From assembly GCF_016653315.1 (NCBI RefSeq), contig NZ_NHSH01000072.1, positions 62,001 through 126,000 on the forward strand: DNA of 64,000 nucleotides. The letters run 5' to 3'. Positions 19,137-29,300 of the stretch are shown here, in pieces. The position numbers and the translations under genes were made by a program. The notes under the pieces were generated by a model. That model did no database searches, was not told the origin of the DNA, and saw only the letters and a list, made by a program, of their open reading frames with translations. The stretch's first letter is position 1; the number at the start of each line of letters is the position of its first letter. The stretch is from Halochromatium roseum (GTDB lineage: Bacteria; Pseudomonadota; Gammaproteobacteria; Chromatiales; Chromatiaceae).

Positions 19137-22100
19137 TGGCGTCCGCGAACCGATCAGCGCCATCTCACCGGCTTCTCGCAGGCGCGTCGATCATGACCGC
19201 AGCGATGCTGCTGGGGTTAGTCACGGCTCTACAGCCCGCGTGCGCTGAGCCGGTGCCAACATCCGAGGCAACAGCCGCGCCCACAACAGCACCCACTGCG
19301 CCCGCATCAGCACTCACTGGGCCCGCATCAGCACCCACGGCGCTCATATCCGCACCAGCCTCTGCAAACGAAACCTCAACTGCCGCCGCTCCAGAACGCA
19401 CATCAGATGCCTCATCACCCACGACGACGCCCAGCCGCGAGTTGGTGCTCGGCATGTTCGCCTTTCGCCCGACCGAGATCTTGCGTCAGCGTTGGCAACC
19501 GCTGGCGACCTATCTGTCTGAGCGGCTACCGGATCATCAGGTCAGCCTGCGCCTACTCGACATCGAGGCGCTGAAACACGCCCTGTCGCTCGACGAACTG
19601 GATCTGCTGTTTACCAACCCGGTTCACTACGTGGATCTGCGCCAGCAGTTCCCGATGAGCGGTGCCCTGGCCACCCTGATGCGTCAAGAACAGGGGCAAG
19701 GCATCAGCCAGCTTGGCGGGGTCATCTTCACCCGCGCCGAGCGGGATGACCTGAAGACGCTGCAAGATCTCAGGCAGCGCGACATTCTGGCGGTTGGCCG
19801 CGAGTTCCTCGGCGGCTATATCGCGCCCTTGGAGGCGCTCACCGCGGTGGGCGTGAAGCCGGATCAGCTGAACATGCAGCTTGACCCGGCGACCCATGAT
19901 GCAGTGGTGTTCGGCGTGCTCAACGGCCGCGGCGATGCCGGCTTCGTGCGAACAGGTATCTTGGAGCAATTACAGGCCGAAGGGCGGATTGAACTCGGCC
20001 AGATCAAGATACTTGGGCCGAAGACCGCGCCTGGTTTCCCCTTTCTGCACTCAACCCGGCTCTATCCCGAATGGCCGATCATGGCCCTCCCCGGCCTGGA
20101 TGCCAGCGTTGGGCGTCAGTTGACGGCGGCCTTGATCGAACTCACGCCCGAGCATCCCGCAGCACAAGCCGCTGGGATTGCGGGCTTCGATCTGCCGGCC
20201 GACTACGGAACCTTAGAGATGGTGATGCGCCAGTTGCGCGTACCGCCGTTCGCCCAGCAACAAGCACCAAGCCTGGACGACATCTGGCGTTACTACCAAC
20301 GCGAACTGCTGCTGACCGGCGTACTTGCGCTCTTGGTTGCCGGCTTGCTGCTCGGTCTCGTCGTCAACAATCGTCACCAGCGCCAACTGCACAACCACAT
20401 CGCCGCCTCCGAGCAGCGCTTGTTCTCAGCGCTCGATGGTGCCGGCCATGGCATCTGGGACTGGGACGCGCGCACCAATAAGGCCGATTACTCGCGGCGC
20501 TGGAAAGAGATGCTCGGCTATGCCGAGGAGGAGATCGCACCGCGCTACGACGAATGGTCGCGCCGCATCCATCCCGAGGATCGTTCGGCCACACTCGAGG
20601 CCTTTGAGCGCTACCGAACCGGCGACAGCGATCAATTCAGCGTGATGCATCGGCTACGCGCCAAGGATGGCAGTTACCGATGGATTCTTGGACGTGGAGT
20701 CGCCACAGAGCGGAACAAAAATGGCCAAGCCTTGCGGATCATAGGCACCAACACCGATGTCACCCACTACCGCAGCGCGGAGCTTGCGCTGGCTGAGAAA
20801 GAACAGTTATTCCTCGCGCTGGTCAGTCAGGCACCGGACGGCATGGCGCTGATTGACCCGGACACGCGGCAGCTTGTCCAATTCAATCCAGCAGCGTATC
20901 AACAACTTGGATACACCGAGGCTGAATTTGCCGGCATGGGCATCGGCGATGTCGAAGCGGTGCAATCGGCTGCCGAACAGATCGCACAGGTCGAGGCGAT
21001 CAAGCGCGACGGCTCGGTCATTTTCGACACCCAACATCGCCACAAGGATGGCACCCTGCGCGATGTTCGCGTCAGCGCCCGCATGGTTGTGCAAAACGGA
21101 AAACCACTGATCGCGACAGTGTTTAAGGATCTGACCGACCTTCGCCAGGCCGAGCGCGCCCGGCTCCTCAGCCAGCAGGACTTCCAAGCCACCTTTGAAC
21201 AGGCAGCGCTTGGTATGGCTCAGGTCGCGGCCGATGGTCGGTTTCTACGGGTCAATGACCGCCTGTCGACCATGCTCGGCTATTCCAGCGATGAACTTCG
21301 GCAACGGCGTTTTCAAAGCCTCACACATCCCGATGATCTCCCCAAAAACCTCGAGCTGCTCGCACGCTTGAGCGCCGGCGAGATCGACCACTATCAACTC
21401 GAAAAACGCTACTGTCGACGCAACGGCGAGATCATCTGGACCCTAGTGACCATGTCTCTCGTGCGCACCGACGATAGCGAGCCTGCCTATTTCGTCGCCG
21501 CGATCGAGGACATCAGTGAGCGTCGGCGGGCCCAAGAGCAGCTCCATGTCGCCGCGCAAATGATCGATCTCGCCGCCTACGCGATCATCGCCACCGACAT
21601 GACGGGCCTAATCACCCAGTTCAATCCCGCCGCCGAACGCCTACTCGACTACAGCGCCGAAGAGATGATCGGGCAGCAAACGCCCCTGCGCTTCCACCTC
21701 GAGCAGGAGGTCGCGGCACGCGCCGATGAGCTGTCCGCACAGGTTGGCGAACAGATCCCTGTCGGATTCAGGGTCTTTAGTGAGCCGCTGTTACGCGATG
21801 GCGAAGAGACCCGAGAATGGACCCTGCAACGCGCCGATGGCCAACAGCTCTCGGTGTTACTCTCAACCACCTTGCTGCGCAGCAGCGATGGCAAGCCCCA
21901 AGGGGTGCTCGGCAATATCGCCGATATTTCGCCCCTGCGCCGCGCCACTGATGCGCTGCGCCGGGAGCGCGATCGGGCGCAGCGCTACCTGGATACCGCT
22001 AACTCAATCATCCTCTCGCTTGATGTCCAGGGTCGGGTCACCCTGGCGAATCGCTACACCTGCGAGTTGCTCGGCTGGACCGAGCAGGATCTGCTGGGTC

Positions 22101-23968
22101 AGGACTGGTTCGAGCGTTGCCTGGCGGCAGAGGATCGCCCCAAACTGCGCGGCCTCTTTGCGCAACTCCTTGATGGCACAGTGCCTGCCGAGGGCTACCT
22201 CGAGAGCCGCCTGGTCAGCAGCGATGGCTCCACGCATCTGATTGCCTGGCGCAGCAGCCTGCTGCAGGACGCGGCTGGCCGGGTGGTCGGCGTGCTCGCC
22301 GCCGGCAATGACATCACCGAGCGGCACCGGATGGAGTCTGCGCGCATGCAGGCACTGGTTGAGGCCGAACGCCTCGCGGCGCTCAAGAACGCCTTCATTG
22401 CCAATATGAGTCACGAGATCCGCACGCCGCTCAACGGCATCCTGGGTCTCGCGCAGATCGGCCGGCGCGACTATGACACCCAGGAGGCAGGGCAGCTGTT
22501 TCGGCATATCCAGACCGCCGGGCAGCATCTGATGATCCTGCTGAATGACATCTTGGACTTCTCCAAGCTCGGCGCCGGCAAGCTCAACATCCAGGCAGAA
22601 CCGTTCTGTCTGGCGGATTGTCTCGCCGAAATCGAGTCGTTGTTGAGCCCACAGGCCAACGCCAAGGGCTTGCGCCTGAGCATCCAAGCCTTGGACTCCG
22701 ACCTCCCCGCCTGGGTGCTTGGCGATGCCATGCGGCTGCGTCAGATCCTGCTCAACCTGCTCGGCAACGCGATCAAGTTCACCCAGATCGGCGAGGTCCA
22801 ACTGAGGCTGCTGTCCAAGGGTGAGGAACGGCGGTTCCAGATCACCGACACCGGCATCGGCATGAACGAGGAGCAGATCGCACGCATCTTCCAGCCGTTC
22901 GAACAAGCGGATGTCGGCACCACACGCAGCCATGGCGGCACCGGTCTCGGGCTGAGCATCAGTTTGGCTCTGGCAAAGATGATGGGCGGCAGCCTGAGCG
23001 TTGACAGCGAACCCAACATCGGGAGTTGCTTTGAGCTGCGCCTGCCACTGCCAGCGGCGGCAGAGCCAAGCAAACCAGCGATTGACGTCTCAACCCGCGC
23101 CGACACCCAATCCTTGGCCGGATTGCACCTCTTAGCGGTGGACGATGTCGCGCTGAATCTGATGGTGCTCGAGGATCTGCTGAGCCACGAAGGCGCGCGG
23201 ATGACCACGGCACGAGATGGCCAAGAGGCGCTGACACGCCTCGCGGAGATCGGCGCGGACGCCATCGACCTGGTGCTGATGGATGTGCAGATGCCGGTGA
23301 TGGATGGCTACGAGGCGACACGACGCATCCGCGCCCGTTGGCCGGACTTGCCGGTGATCGGCCTCACCGCCCATGCCATGGCGGAAGAGCGCGAGCGCTG
23401 CCTGAACGCCGGCATGGTGGCGCATCTGACCAAACCGATCGACCTCGAAGCCCTGTTGGCCGCGATCGACCAACGACGGCAGAACCGGCCACAGGGATCA
23501 TTCAGCACGCAGGCACCGGCACCATCACCCGAACGCGCCACAGCAGCCATCCCGGCTGGCGCAACCAGCCGGGTTGATGCCAAGCTCACCCAAGAGTCAC
23601 CAATCGACTGGGATCTGCTCCAGCAACGCTTCGAACAGTCTCCCGGTTTTGTGCAGCGCCTGATCGACACCGCGCTCAGCAGCCAGCGCGATACCGCAGC
23701 TCGACTGCGACACTTGGCCGCTGAGGGCGACCTCGAGGAATGCTTTCGCATCGGGCACATGCTGAAGGGCTTTGCCGCCCACCTCAGCGCCGAGCCGTTG
23801 CGACAACAGGCCGATCGCCTCTGCGAACAGGCCCGCGCCAATGATCAGGCCGCGATCGAGAGTGCCACGGCACTCGCCAGTTCACTTGAACAGCTGCTGC
23901 AAGCGTTGGCTGCGCAGGCGCAGGAAGGCCTGGAAGCCGCTGATGCTGCAAGTCGGAATACAGCCTGA
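19133..23968 (+). CDS. Hybrid histidine kinase with PhnD-like periplasmic sensor
   Basis: A 1611-residue membrane sensor kinase. The order is: signal peptide (to about 37) and a Thr/Ala/Pro-rich low-complexity linker; a periplasmic PhnD-type (phosphonate-binding-protein-like) domain (about 104-372) opening LVLGMFAFRPTEILRQRW; one membrane helix (about 392-411); five PAS domains (from about 425, 560, 683, 807 and 949); HisKA with His about 1093 in NMSHEIRTPLNG; HATPase with DTGIGMNEEQ and GGTGLGLSIS; a receiver domain with Asp about 1383 in LMDVQMPVMDGYEA; and an HPt domain with His in GHMLKGFAAH near 1542. The signal thus can pass His-Asp-His to the REC-EAL protein encoded just upstream, with which it overlaps by four bases. 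The ligand is unknown; TtrS-type tetrathionate sensors use the same fold. Confidence 0.92.
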   Translation: MMASANRSAPSHRLLAGASIMTAAMLLGLVTALQPACAEPVPTSEATAAPTTAPTAPASALTGPASAPTALISAPASANETSTAAAPERTSDASSPTTTPSRELVLGMFAFRPTEILRQRWQPLATYLSERLPDHQVSLRLLDIEALKHALSLDELDLLFTNPVHYVDLRQQFPMSGALATLMRQEQGQGISQLGGVIFTRAERDDLKTLQDLRQRDILAVGREFLGGYIAPLEALTAVGVKPDQLNMQLDPATHDAVVFGVLNGRGDAGFVRTGILEQLQAEGRIELGQIKILGPKTAPGFPFLHSTRLYPEWPIMALPGLDASVGRQLTAALIELTPEHPAAQAAGIAGFDLPADYGTLEMVMRQLRVPPFAQQQAPSLDDIWRYYQRELLLTGVLALLVAGLLLGLVVNNRHQRQLHNHIAASEQRLFSALDGAGHGIWDWDARTNKADYSRRWKEMLGYAEEEIAPRYDEWSRRIHPEDRSATLEAFERYRTGDSDQFSVMHRLRAKDGSYRWILGRGVATERNKNGQALRIIGTNTDVTHYRSAELALAEKEQLFLALVSQAPDGMALIDPDTRQLVQFNPAAYQQLGYTEAEFAGMGIGDVEAVQSAAEQIAQVEAIKRDGSVIFDTQHRHKDGTLRDVRVSARMVVQNGKPLIATVFKDLTDLRQAERARLLSQQDFQATFEQAALGMAQVAADGRFLRVNDRLSTMLGYSSDELRQRRFQSLTHPDDLPKNLELLARLSAGEIDHYQLEKRYCRRNGEIIWTLVTMSLVRTDDSEPAYFVAAIEDISERRRAQEQLHVAAQMIDLAAYAIIATDMTGLITQFNPAAERLLDYSAEEMIGQQTPLRFHLEQEVAARADELSAQVGEQIPVGFRVFSEPLLRDGEETREWTLQRADGQQLSVLLSTTLLRSSDGKPQGVLGNIADISPLRRATDALRRERDRAQRYLDTANSIILSLDVQGRVTLANRYTCELLGWTEQDLLGQDWFERCLAAEDRPKLRGLFAQLLDGTVPAEGYLESRLVSSDGSTHLIAWRSSLLQDAAGRVVGVLAAGNDITERHRMESARMQALVEAERLAALKNAFIANMSHEIRTPLNGILGLAQIGRRDYDTQEAGQLFRHIQTAGQHLMILLNDILDFSKLGAGKLNIQAEPFCLADCLAEIESLLSPQANAKGLRLSIQALDSDLPAWVLGDAMRLRQILLNLLGNAIKFTQIGEVQLRLLSKGEERRFQITDTGIGMNEEQIARIFQPFEQADVGTTRSHGGTGLGLSISLALAKMMGGSLSVDSEPNIGSCFELRLPLPAAAEPSKPAIDVSTRADTQSLAGLHLLAVDDVALNLMVLEDLLSHEGARMTTARDGQEALTRLAEIGADAIDLVLMDVQMPVMDGYEATRRIRARWPDLPVIGLTAHAMAEERERCLNAGMVAHLTKPIDLEALLAAIDQRRQNRPQGSFSTQAPAPSPERATAAIPAGATSRVDAKLTQESPIDWDLLQQRFEQSPGFVQRLIDTALSSQRDTAARLRHLAAEGDLEECFRIGHMLKGFAAHLSAEPLRQQADRLCEQARANDQAAIESATALASSLEQLLQALAAQAQEGLEAADAASRNTA

Positions 23969-24278
23969 GGTGAGCGCCCGACCGGCCCGCTGAATCGCAT
24001 CCGGCAACCAGAGCAGACGGCGATGAGGCTCGACCAGATCCGCCCCATGCTACCCTTCCGCCCCTTGGCTTGAGGCATCGGAGACCAGCAGCGCATGCGC
24101 TTTTTCAACACCGAAGGGCCGACCCGCAGTGAAGAGGCGACGAGCCCGTGCGGACGGCGCGTTTGGGTGATTCGCGCCTGAGGCTCGCTGATCCTGAGAG
24201 ACTCAAGACAAGGCTAGGTGAAGCACGGCATACTGAGCCGCAACGCCAACAACCGTTCCATCGCGAGGCATCCAAGGC
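23969..24278. other. Intergenic region with possible gene remnant
   Basis: A 310-base spacer after the hybrid kinase. Apart from the short frame at 24095-24181 I see nothing convincing: no strong terminator with a T-run and no RNA gene. Confidence 0.3.
24095..24181 (+). pseudogene. Possible 5' remnant of an MRFFNT-type ATPase gene
   Basis: A 28-codon frame begins MRFFNTEGPT and then drifts into unrelated Arg/Ser-rich sequence before a TGA. MRFFNT-(A/E)-GP is, from memory, the start of a family of AAA-like ATPases that open with a similar motif. This may be the surviving start of a decayed copy. A GGAG lies about 13 bases upstream. It could also be chance. Confidence 0.25.
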
Positions 24279-24719
24279 TTGACAACCCATAGCGCCAAGA
24301 TCAGCCCAGGCAGCCAGGTCTGTCTGCATCTCGCGGTCTACCTCGAGGATGGCACCGAGGTCCTCTCCAGTTTCGGTGACGAGCCGATGCGCTTTCGCAT
24401 CGGCGATGGCACGCTAGCGCCCGGCCTCGAAAGCCTGCTGATCGATCTGCGGCCCGGCGCCGATGAGCAGATACTGGCCGATGGCTCGGCGTTGTTCGGC
24501 GCCCATGACGCCGGGCTGGTGCATCGGGTACCGCTCAGCGATCTGCCGGAAGGCTTCGCCCCGGAACCGGGCGAGGTCATCCAGTTTCAAGCACCTGGTG
24601 GACAAGAGACCCCCGGCACCATTCTCAGTGTCGACAAGACCGAGGCCGAGATCGACTTTAATCATCCACTCGCTCGGCGTGGCTTGCGCATCCATGTGCA
24701 CCTCATTGAGGTGTCTTAA
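24279..24719 (+). CDS. FKBP-type peptidyl-prolyl isomerase, SlpA-like
   Basis: A 146-residue protein of the SlpA/FkpB type: an FKBP domain split by an insert-in-flap, with VYLEDGTEVLSSFGD and the C-terminal GLRIHVHLIEV. These proteins catalyse proline isomerisation and act as chaperones. The start is TTG 24279, with GAGG about ten bases upstream; no ATG gives the conserved N-terminus. In many bacteria the gene precedes ispH, but here a small unknown gene follows instead. A short hairpin CCAGG-GCTTT-CCTGG directly after the stop may limit read-through. Confidence 0.85.
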   Translation: MTTHSAKISPGSQVCLHLAVYLEDGTEVLSSFGDEPMRFRIGDGTLAPGLESLLIDLRPGADEQILADGSALFGAHDAGLVHRVPLSDLPEGFAPEPGEVIQFQAPGGQETPGTILSVDKTEAEIDFNHPLARRGLRIHVHLIEVS

Positions 24720-24783
24720 CCCAGGGCTTTCCTGGACTATACTGAGCGCCCAAGACCCAGCAGCACAGTCGGCAAAGATCCCC

Positions 24784-25056
24784 ATGCCCAAAGCCAAAGA
24801 CCCCCAGCCACCGGTCGAACGCGTGGAAGCGCTCTACGCTGAATTGGTACAGCACTACGGTGAGGGCGAGCAACGCGAACTGCGCGCGGCGGCGAAGATT
24901 CTGCTGGTCGCACTGGCCAAGTTTCAAGAGCACGGCGGCCCGCATTGGGCCCGGCTGCTCGATGAGTACGTCGACATCTTGAGACGCGATCCGCAGCGCT
25001 TTCAACGCATGCTCGAAAGCAATCGCGCAACCACAGCAGACGAGCTCATGGCCTAA
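24784..25056 (+). CDS. Small hypothetical protein, 90 residues
   Basis: I do not recognise a named family. The 90-residue product starts MPKAKDPQPPVERVEALYAEL, is soluble and mostly helical, with several amphipathic stretches (ALYAELVQHY, LRAAAKILLVALAKFQ, LLDEYVDILRRDPQRFQRML). The frame is well formed, and a TATACT sequence about 40 bases upstream could be a -10 box, although no good -35 is visible. It lies 64 bases after the SlpA gene in the same direction. Its stop codon is the first repeat of a six-copy tandem array that fills the downstream spacer. Confidence 0.6.
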   Translation: MPKAKDPQPPVERVEALYAELVQHYGEGEQRELRAAAKILLVALAKFQEHGGPHWARLLDEYVDILRRDPQRFQRMLESNRATTADELMA

Positions 25057-25134
25057 GCGGATGGCCTAAACTCATCGCATAAACTGGTCGCCTAAACTGG
25101 TCGCCTAAACTGAATCGCCTAAACTGAATCGCCA
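25051..25134. repeat. Tandem 13-14 base repeat starting at a stop codon
   Basis: Units begin GCCTAA, or close to it, at 25051, 25064, 25077, 25090, 25103 and 25117, with consensus GCCTAAACTGGTC. A partial GCC unit follows at 25131. The first unit contains the TAA stop of the 90-residue gene. Confidence 0.9.
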
Positions 25135-25218
25135 AGTGATGAACAAGTCACCTGTGCTTTCGGCTCGGTTCCAACCTACACATCCATCAGCACATGCGAA
25201 TTGACGGGGTCTCCATCG

Positions 25219-26322
25219 ATGCCATCAAACAACCGATTTCGGCGGCGGCTGCAGCGACTCCAGCAACTGGCGACGCTCGCCACGCTGCTATTGTCTAACG
25301 CAGCGATTGGCGAACCGGCGGCGGCTGGTCTCGCCACCGCCGAGGCCAGCTATCGCGTGGTGCCCGAGGAATACCGGCTCGATGGGGTGGTCGAAGCGAT
25401 CAATCGCACCACGGTCTCGGCCCAGACCAGCGGACAGGTCGAAGCGATCCTCTATGATGTCGATGACTTCGTTGAGAAGGGCGAAGTCATTGCCCGCCTG
25501 CGCGATACCGAGCATCGGGCGCGCCTCGCGCAAGCAGCGGCCGATCTGCGATCCGCCTCGGCGCAGCTCGAACAGTCCCGCGATGAGTACGCCCGCATCG
25601 AGGGGCTGTACAAACAGAAAAACGTCTCTGAATCCGCGATGGATCAGGCCGAGGCCGATCTCGAGAGCGCCAAGGCGCGCCTGGAATCGGCCCAGGCCAA
25701 CCTGGAGCAGGCACGGGAGCAGCTGGACTACACCCAGATTCGCGCGCCCTACTCCGGCATCGTCATTCGCCGTCATGTCGAGCTTGGCGAGGTGGCCAGC
25801 CCGGGCAGCCCGGTGATGAGCGGCATCTCGCTCGAAGAACTGCGCGTGATCATCGATGTGCCACAGAGCGCGATCCCGGCGGTGCGCGAACGCGGCGAGA
25901 TCAAGATCCATCTGCCCAATGGCGAGGTGACCGCGCCAAGCCGCATCACCGTCTTCCCCTTCGCCGATCTCGGCTCGAACACCTTCAAGGTGCGCGCCGA
26001 TCTGGAGACTAACACTGAGGGGCTCTTCCCCGGGATGTTCGTCAAGACCGCCATCGTCACCGGTAGCAAGGAGGAGCTCACCATCCCCAGCGCCGCGGTG
26101 GTCTACCGCTCCGAGGTCACGGGCGCCTATGTGGTCAGCGACGACGGCCGCATCCAACTGCGCAAGATTCGCATTGGCTCGAGCCTCGATGGCGAGATCG
26201 TCGTCCTCGCCGGCCTGAGCCCAGGCGAGCAGGTCGCGCTCGACCCCATCGCCGCCGGTGTCGCGCTCAAACGCCAAGCGGATGCGAACCTTCAGGGCCG
26301 CCAGGATCGCCAAGATGGCTGA
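25219..26322 (+). CDS. RND efflux periplasmic adaptor (membrane fusion) protein
   Basis: A 367-residue adaptor that links an RND pump to an outer-membrane channel. It has an N-terminal signal-like hydrophobic stretch (LATLATLLLSNAAIGEPA), a biotinyl-lipoyl half-motif near GQVEAILYDVDDFVEKGEVIARL, a long alpha-helical hairpin rich in Glu/Ala/Gln (about 90-165), the second lipoyl half (IRAPYSGIVIRRHVELGE) and beta-barrel parts (GLFPGMFVKTAI). The frame can start at TTG 25201, but ATG 25219 is preferred; neither ribosome site is strong. It overlaps the permease gene by eight bases. No outer-membrane channel gene is nearby, so the pump probably uses a shared TolC. Confidence 0.9.
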   Translation: MPSNNRFRRRLQRLQQLATLATLLLSNAAIGEPAAAGLATAEASYRVVPEEYRLDGVVEAINRTTVSAQTSGQVEAILYDVDDFVEKGEVIARLRDTEHRARLAQAAADLRSASAQLEQSRDEYARIEGLYKQKNVSESAMDQAEADLESAKARLESAQANLEQAREQLDYTQIRAPYSGIVIRRHVELGEVASPGSPVMSGISLEELRVIIDVPQSAIPAVRERGEIKIHLPNGEVTAPSRITVFPFADLGSNTFKVRADLETNTEGLFPGMFVKTAIVTGSKEELTIPSAAVVYRSEVTGAYVVSDDGRIQLRKIRIGSSLDGEIVVLAGLSPGEQVALDPIAAGVALKRQADANLQGRQDRQDG

Positions 26323-29300
26323 GTCGCCAACGACAACCCAGAACAGTGCTGGAACCGCTGAGGCCGCCAGCACCGACGGAGCCACAGCGCCACCGGGCCA
26401 AGAGACGACGCTTGGCATCTCCGGGCGCATCGCCCAACGCTTCCAGGATGCCAAGATCACGCCGCTCTTGGCGCTGGTCGGCCTGCTGCTCGGTCTGTTC
26501 GCGATCCTCATGACGCCGCGCGAGGAAGAGCCGCAGATCAACGTCACCTTCGCCGATGTCTTCATCCCCTTCCCCGGCGCCTCGGCGAGCGAGGTCGAGC
26601 ACCTGGTCGCTGGTCCGGCCGAGCAGGTGCTCTCCGAGATCCAGGGCGTCAAGCATGTGTACTCGGTCTCGCGCCCTGGGATGGCGCTGATCTCGGTCCA
26701 GTTTGAGGTCGGCGAGGACCGCACCGAGGCCATCGTGCGGTTGTGGAGCAAGGTCAATTCCAACGCCGATTGGCTGGCCGAAGGCCTCGGTGTCGGTCAG
26801 CCATTGATCAAGCCCAAGGGTATCGACAATGTGCCCATCCTCACTGCCACCCTCTGGTCGGCGGATCAGCGGCTCGGCGCCTATGAGCTGGGCCAGGTCG
26901 CCCATGCCATCGAGCAGGAGCTGAAACGGGTGCCCGGCACCCGCGATGTCTACACGGTGGGCGCGCCGCAACAGGTGATGCGCGTCATCCTTGATCCGCA
27001 AGCCTTGGCCTCGCACGGCATCGATCTGAGCGACCTGAGCCGCGCCTTGCAGGCAGGCAACAGTAGCCGTGACGACATCGCCATCGTCGCCGATAACCAA
27101 GAGATCCTAGTCCAAGCCGGCACCATGCTCAGCAGCGTCGACGACATCGCCGAGCTGGTGGTCGGCATGCACGGCGGCCGTCCGGTCTATCTGCGCGAGG
27201 TCGCGCGCATCGAGCGCGGCCCCGAGGTGCCCCAGGCCTATGTCTGGATGGGTGCTGGCGCTGGTGCCAGTGCCGGCTCGAGTGCCAGTACCAGTGCCAG
27301 CTCCGGCTCCGGCTCCGGCTCCGGCGACACCGACAGCGCCAGCGGCGCTGACAGCCCCGCGCTGGTCGGCACCACGCCGGCGGTCACCATCGCCGTGGCC
27401 AAGCAGGAAGGCACCAATGCGGTGGCCGTCGCCGAGCAGATCATCGCGCGCTTCGAGCAGCTCGATGGCATCTTCATCCCCGAGGGCGTCGAGGTCAGCA
27501 TCACCCGCAACGATGGCGCGACGGCCGACGCCAAGGCGCGCAAGCTGATCACCGAGCTGGCCTCCGCCACCATCACCGTGATCGTGCTCGTGGGGTTGGC
27601 AATGGGCTGGCGCGCCGGGCTCGTCGTCGGTGGCGCGGTCATCGTCACCCTGATGCTGACCCTGTTCGCCTCCTGGGCCTATGGCTTCACCCTCAACCGG
27701 GTATCGCTGTTCGCGCTCATCTTCTCGATCGGCATCCTGGTCGATGACGCCATCGTCGTGGTCGAGAACATCATCCGCCACATGGCCATCGGCCGACGCA
27801 AGATGCTCGATCTGATGCCCGGCGCGGTCGACGAGGTCGGCAGCCCCACCATCCTCGCCACCTTCACCGTCATCGCCGCCCTGCTGCCGATGGCCTTCGT
27901 TTCCGGGCTGATGGGGCCCTACATGAGCCCGATCCCGATCAACGCCTCGATGGGGATGGTGATCTCACAGGCCGTCGCCTTCGTGCTCACGCCTTGGCTT
28001 GCGTATCAGGTGCTCGGTCGGCGTCATGATGCGGCGCTCGTCGACCACGAGGATGCCGCCCTCGCCGACCAGGCGCATCAAGCTCGGCCAGACATGCCAG
28101 GCCGCGTGGCCTCAGCACCGGATGGAGCCAGCCCGAGTCCCGCACCTGGTGGTGATGCGATGCAGCGGGATGCGACCAACCCGCATCTCGCATCGGACGA
28201 CGCTGCAGCGCCACAGGATCAGGCTAACTCGCGTCTCGCCTCTGGCAGCGAATCGGCACCAGCGCATCAGAAGCACGAAACGGGAGAAGACGAGGCCAAC
28301 CCGAAGCTGCAATGGCTGTTCGAGCGGGTGATCACGCCGTTCCTGGAAGGGCGACGTGGCCTGATCAACCGTTGGCTGCTGCTGGCTGGCATCCTACTCA
28401 TGATCGGCGCCTCGCTGCTGCTGCCGCTGAGTCAGACGGTGATCCTGAAGATGCTGCCGTTCGACAACAAGAGCGAGCTGCAGATCGTGCTCGACATGCC
28501 CGAGGGCAGCAGCCTGGAGCAGACCGCGCGCGTGCTCGCAGAGCTGGGGCATTATCTGGAGACGCAGCCCGAGGTCGCCGATTATCAGGCCTATGCCGGC
28601 ACCGCCTCGCCGATGAACTTCAACGGCCTGGTGCGCCAATACTATCTGCGCGATCAGGCCCATCAGGGCGATCTACAGGTCAATCTGGTGCCTGACGATC
28701 AGCGCGAGGACAAGAGCCACGCCATCGCGCTGCGACTGCGCGAGCCGCTACAGAGCATCGCCGAGCGCCATGGCGGTAACGCCAAGATCGTCGAGATCCC
28801 GCCCGGACCGCCGGTGTTCGCGCCGCTGGTCGCCGAGATCTATGGCATCGACTACGCCGAGCAGATGGCGCTTGCCGAGCAGGTGCGCGCGGTCTTCGCC
28901 GGCACCGAGGACATCGTCGATATCGATGACTCGATGGAGTATCCAGGGCGCAAGGTCGTGCTCGTGGTCGATCGCCCCAAGGCGGCACAGCTCGGGGTCG
29001 ATCAGGCCAGCGTCGCCCAGGCCCTGGCCAGCGTGCTCGGTGGCGAGGACATGGCCTATCTGCACGGCGCCAATGTCAAGTACGCGGTGCCAATCCGAGT
29101 CGAATACGCCGAGGCCGACAAGGCCGATCTGGATCAGGTGTTGGCCTTGCGGGTACGCTCGCGCGGCGGCCAACTGGTGCCGCTGTCGGAGATCGTCACT
29201 GTCGTCGACAGCCAGCGCGAGCACAGCATCTACCATAAGGATCTGCTGCCGGTGGTCTATGTCACCGCCAACATGGCCGGCGCCATCGACAGCCCGCTGT

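Noticed and set aside
24721-24735. CCAGG-GCTTT-CCTGG hairpin after the SlpA gene as a terminator
   Set aside because: Five-base stem with no T-run; too weak to list as a terminator.
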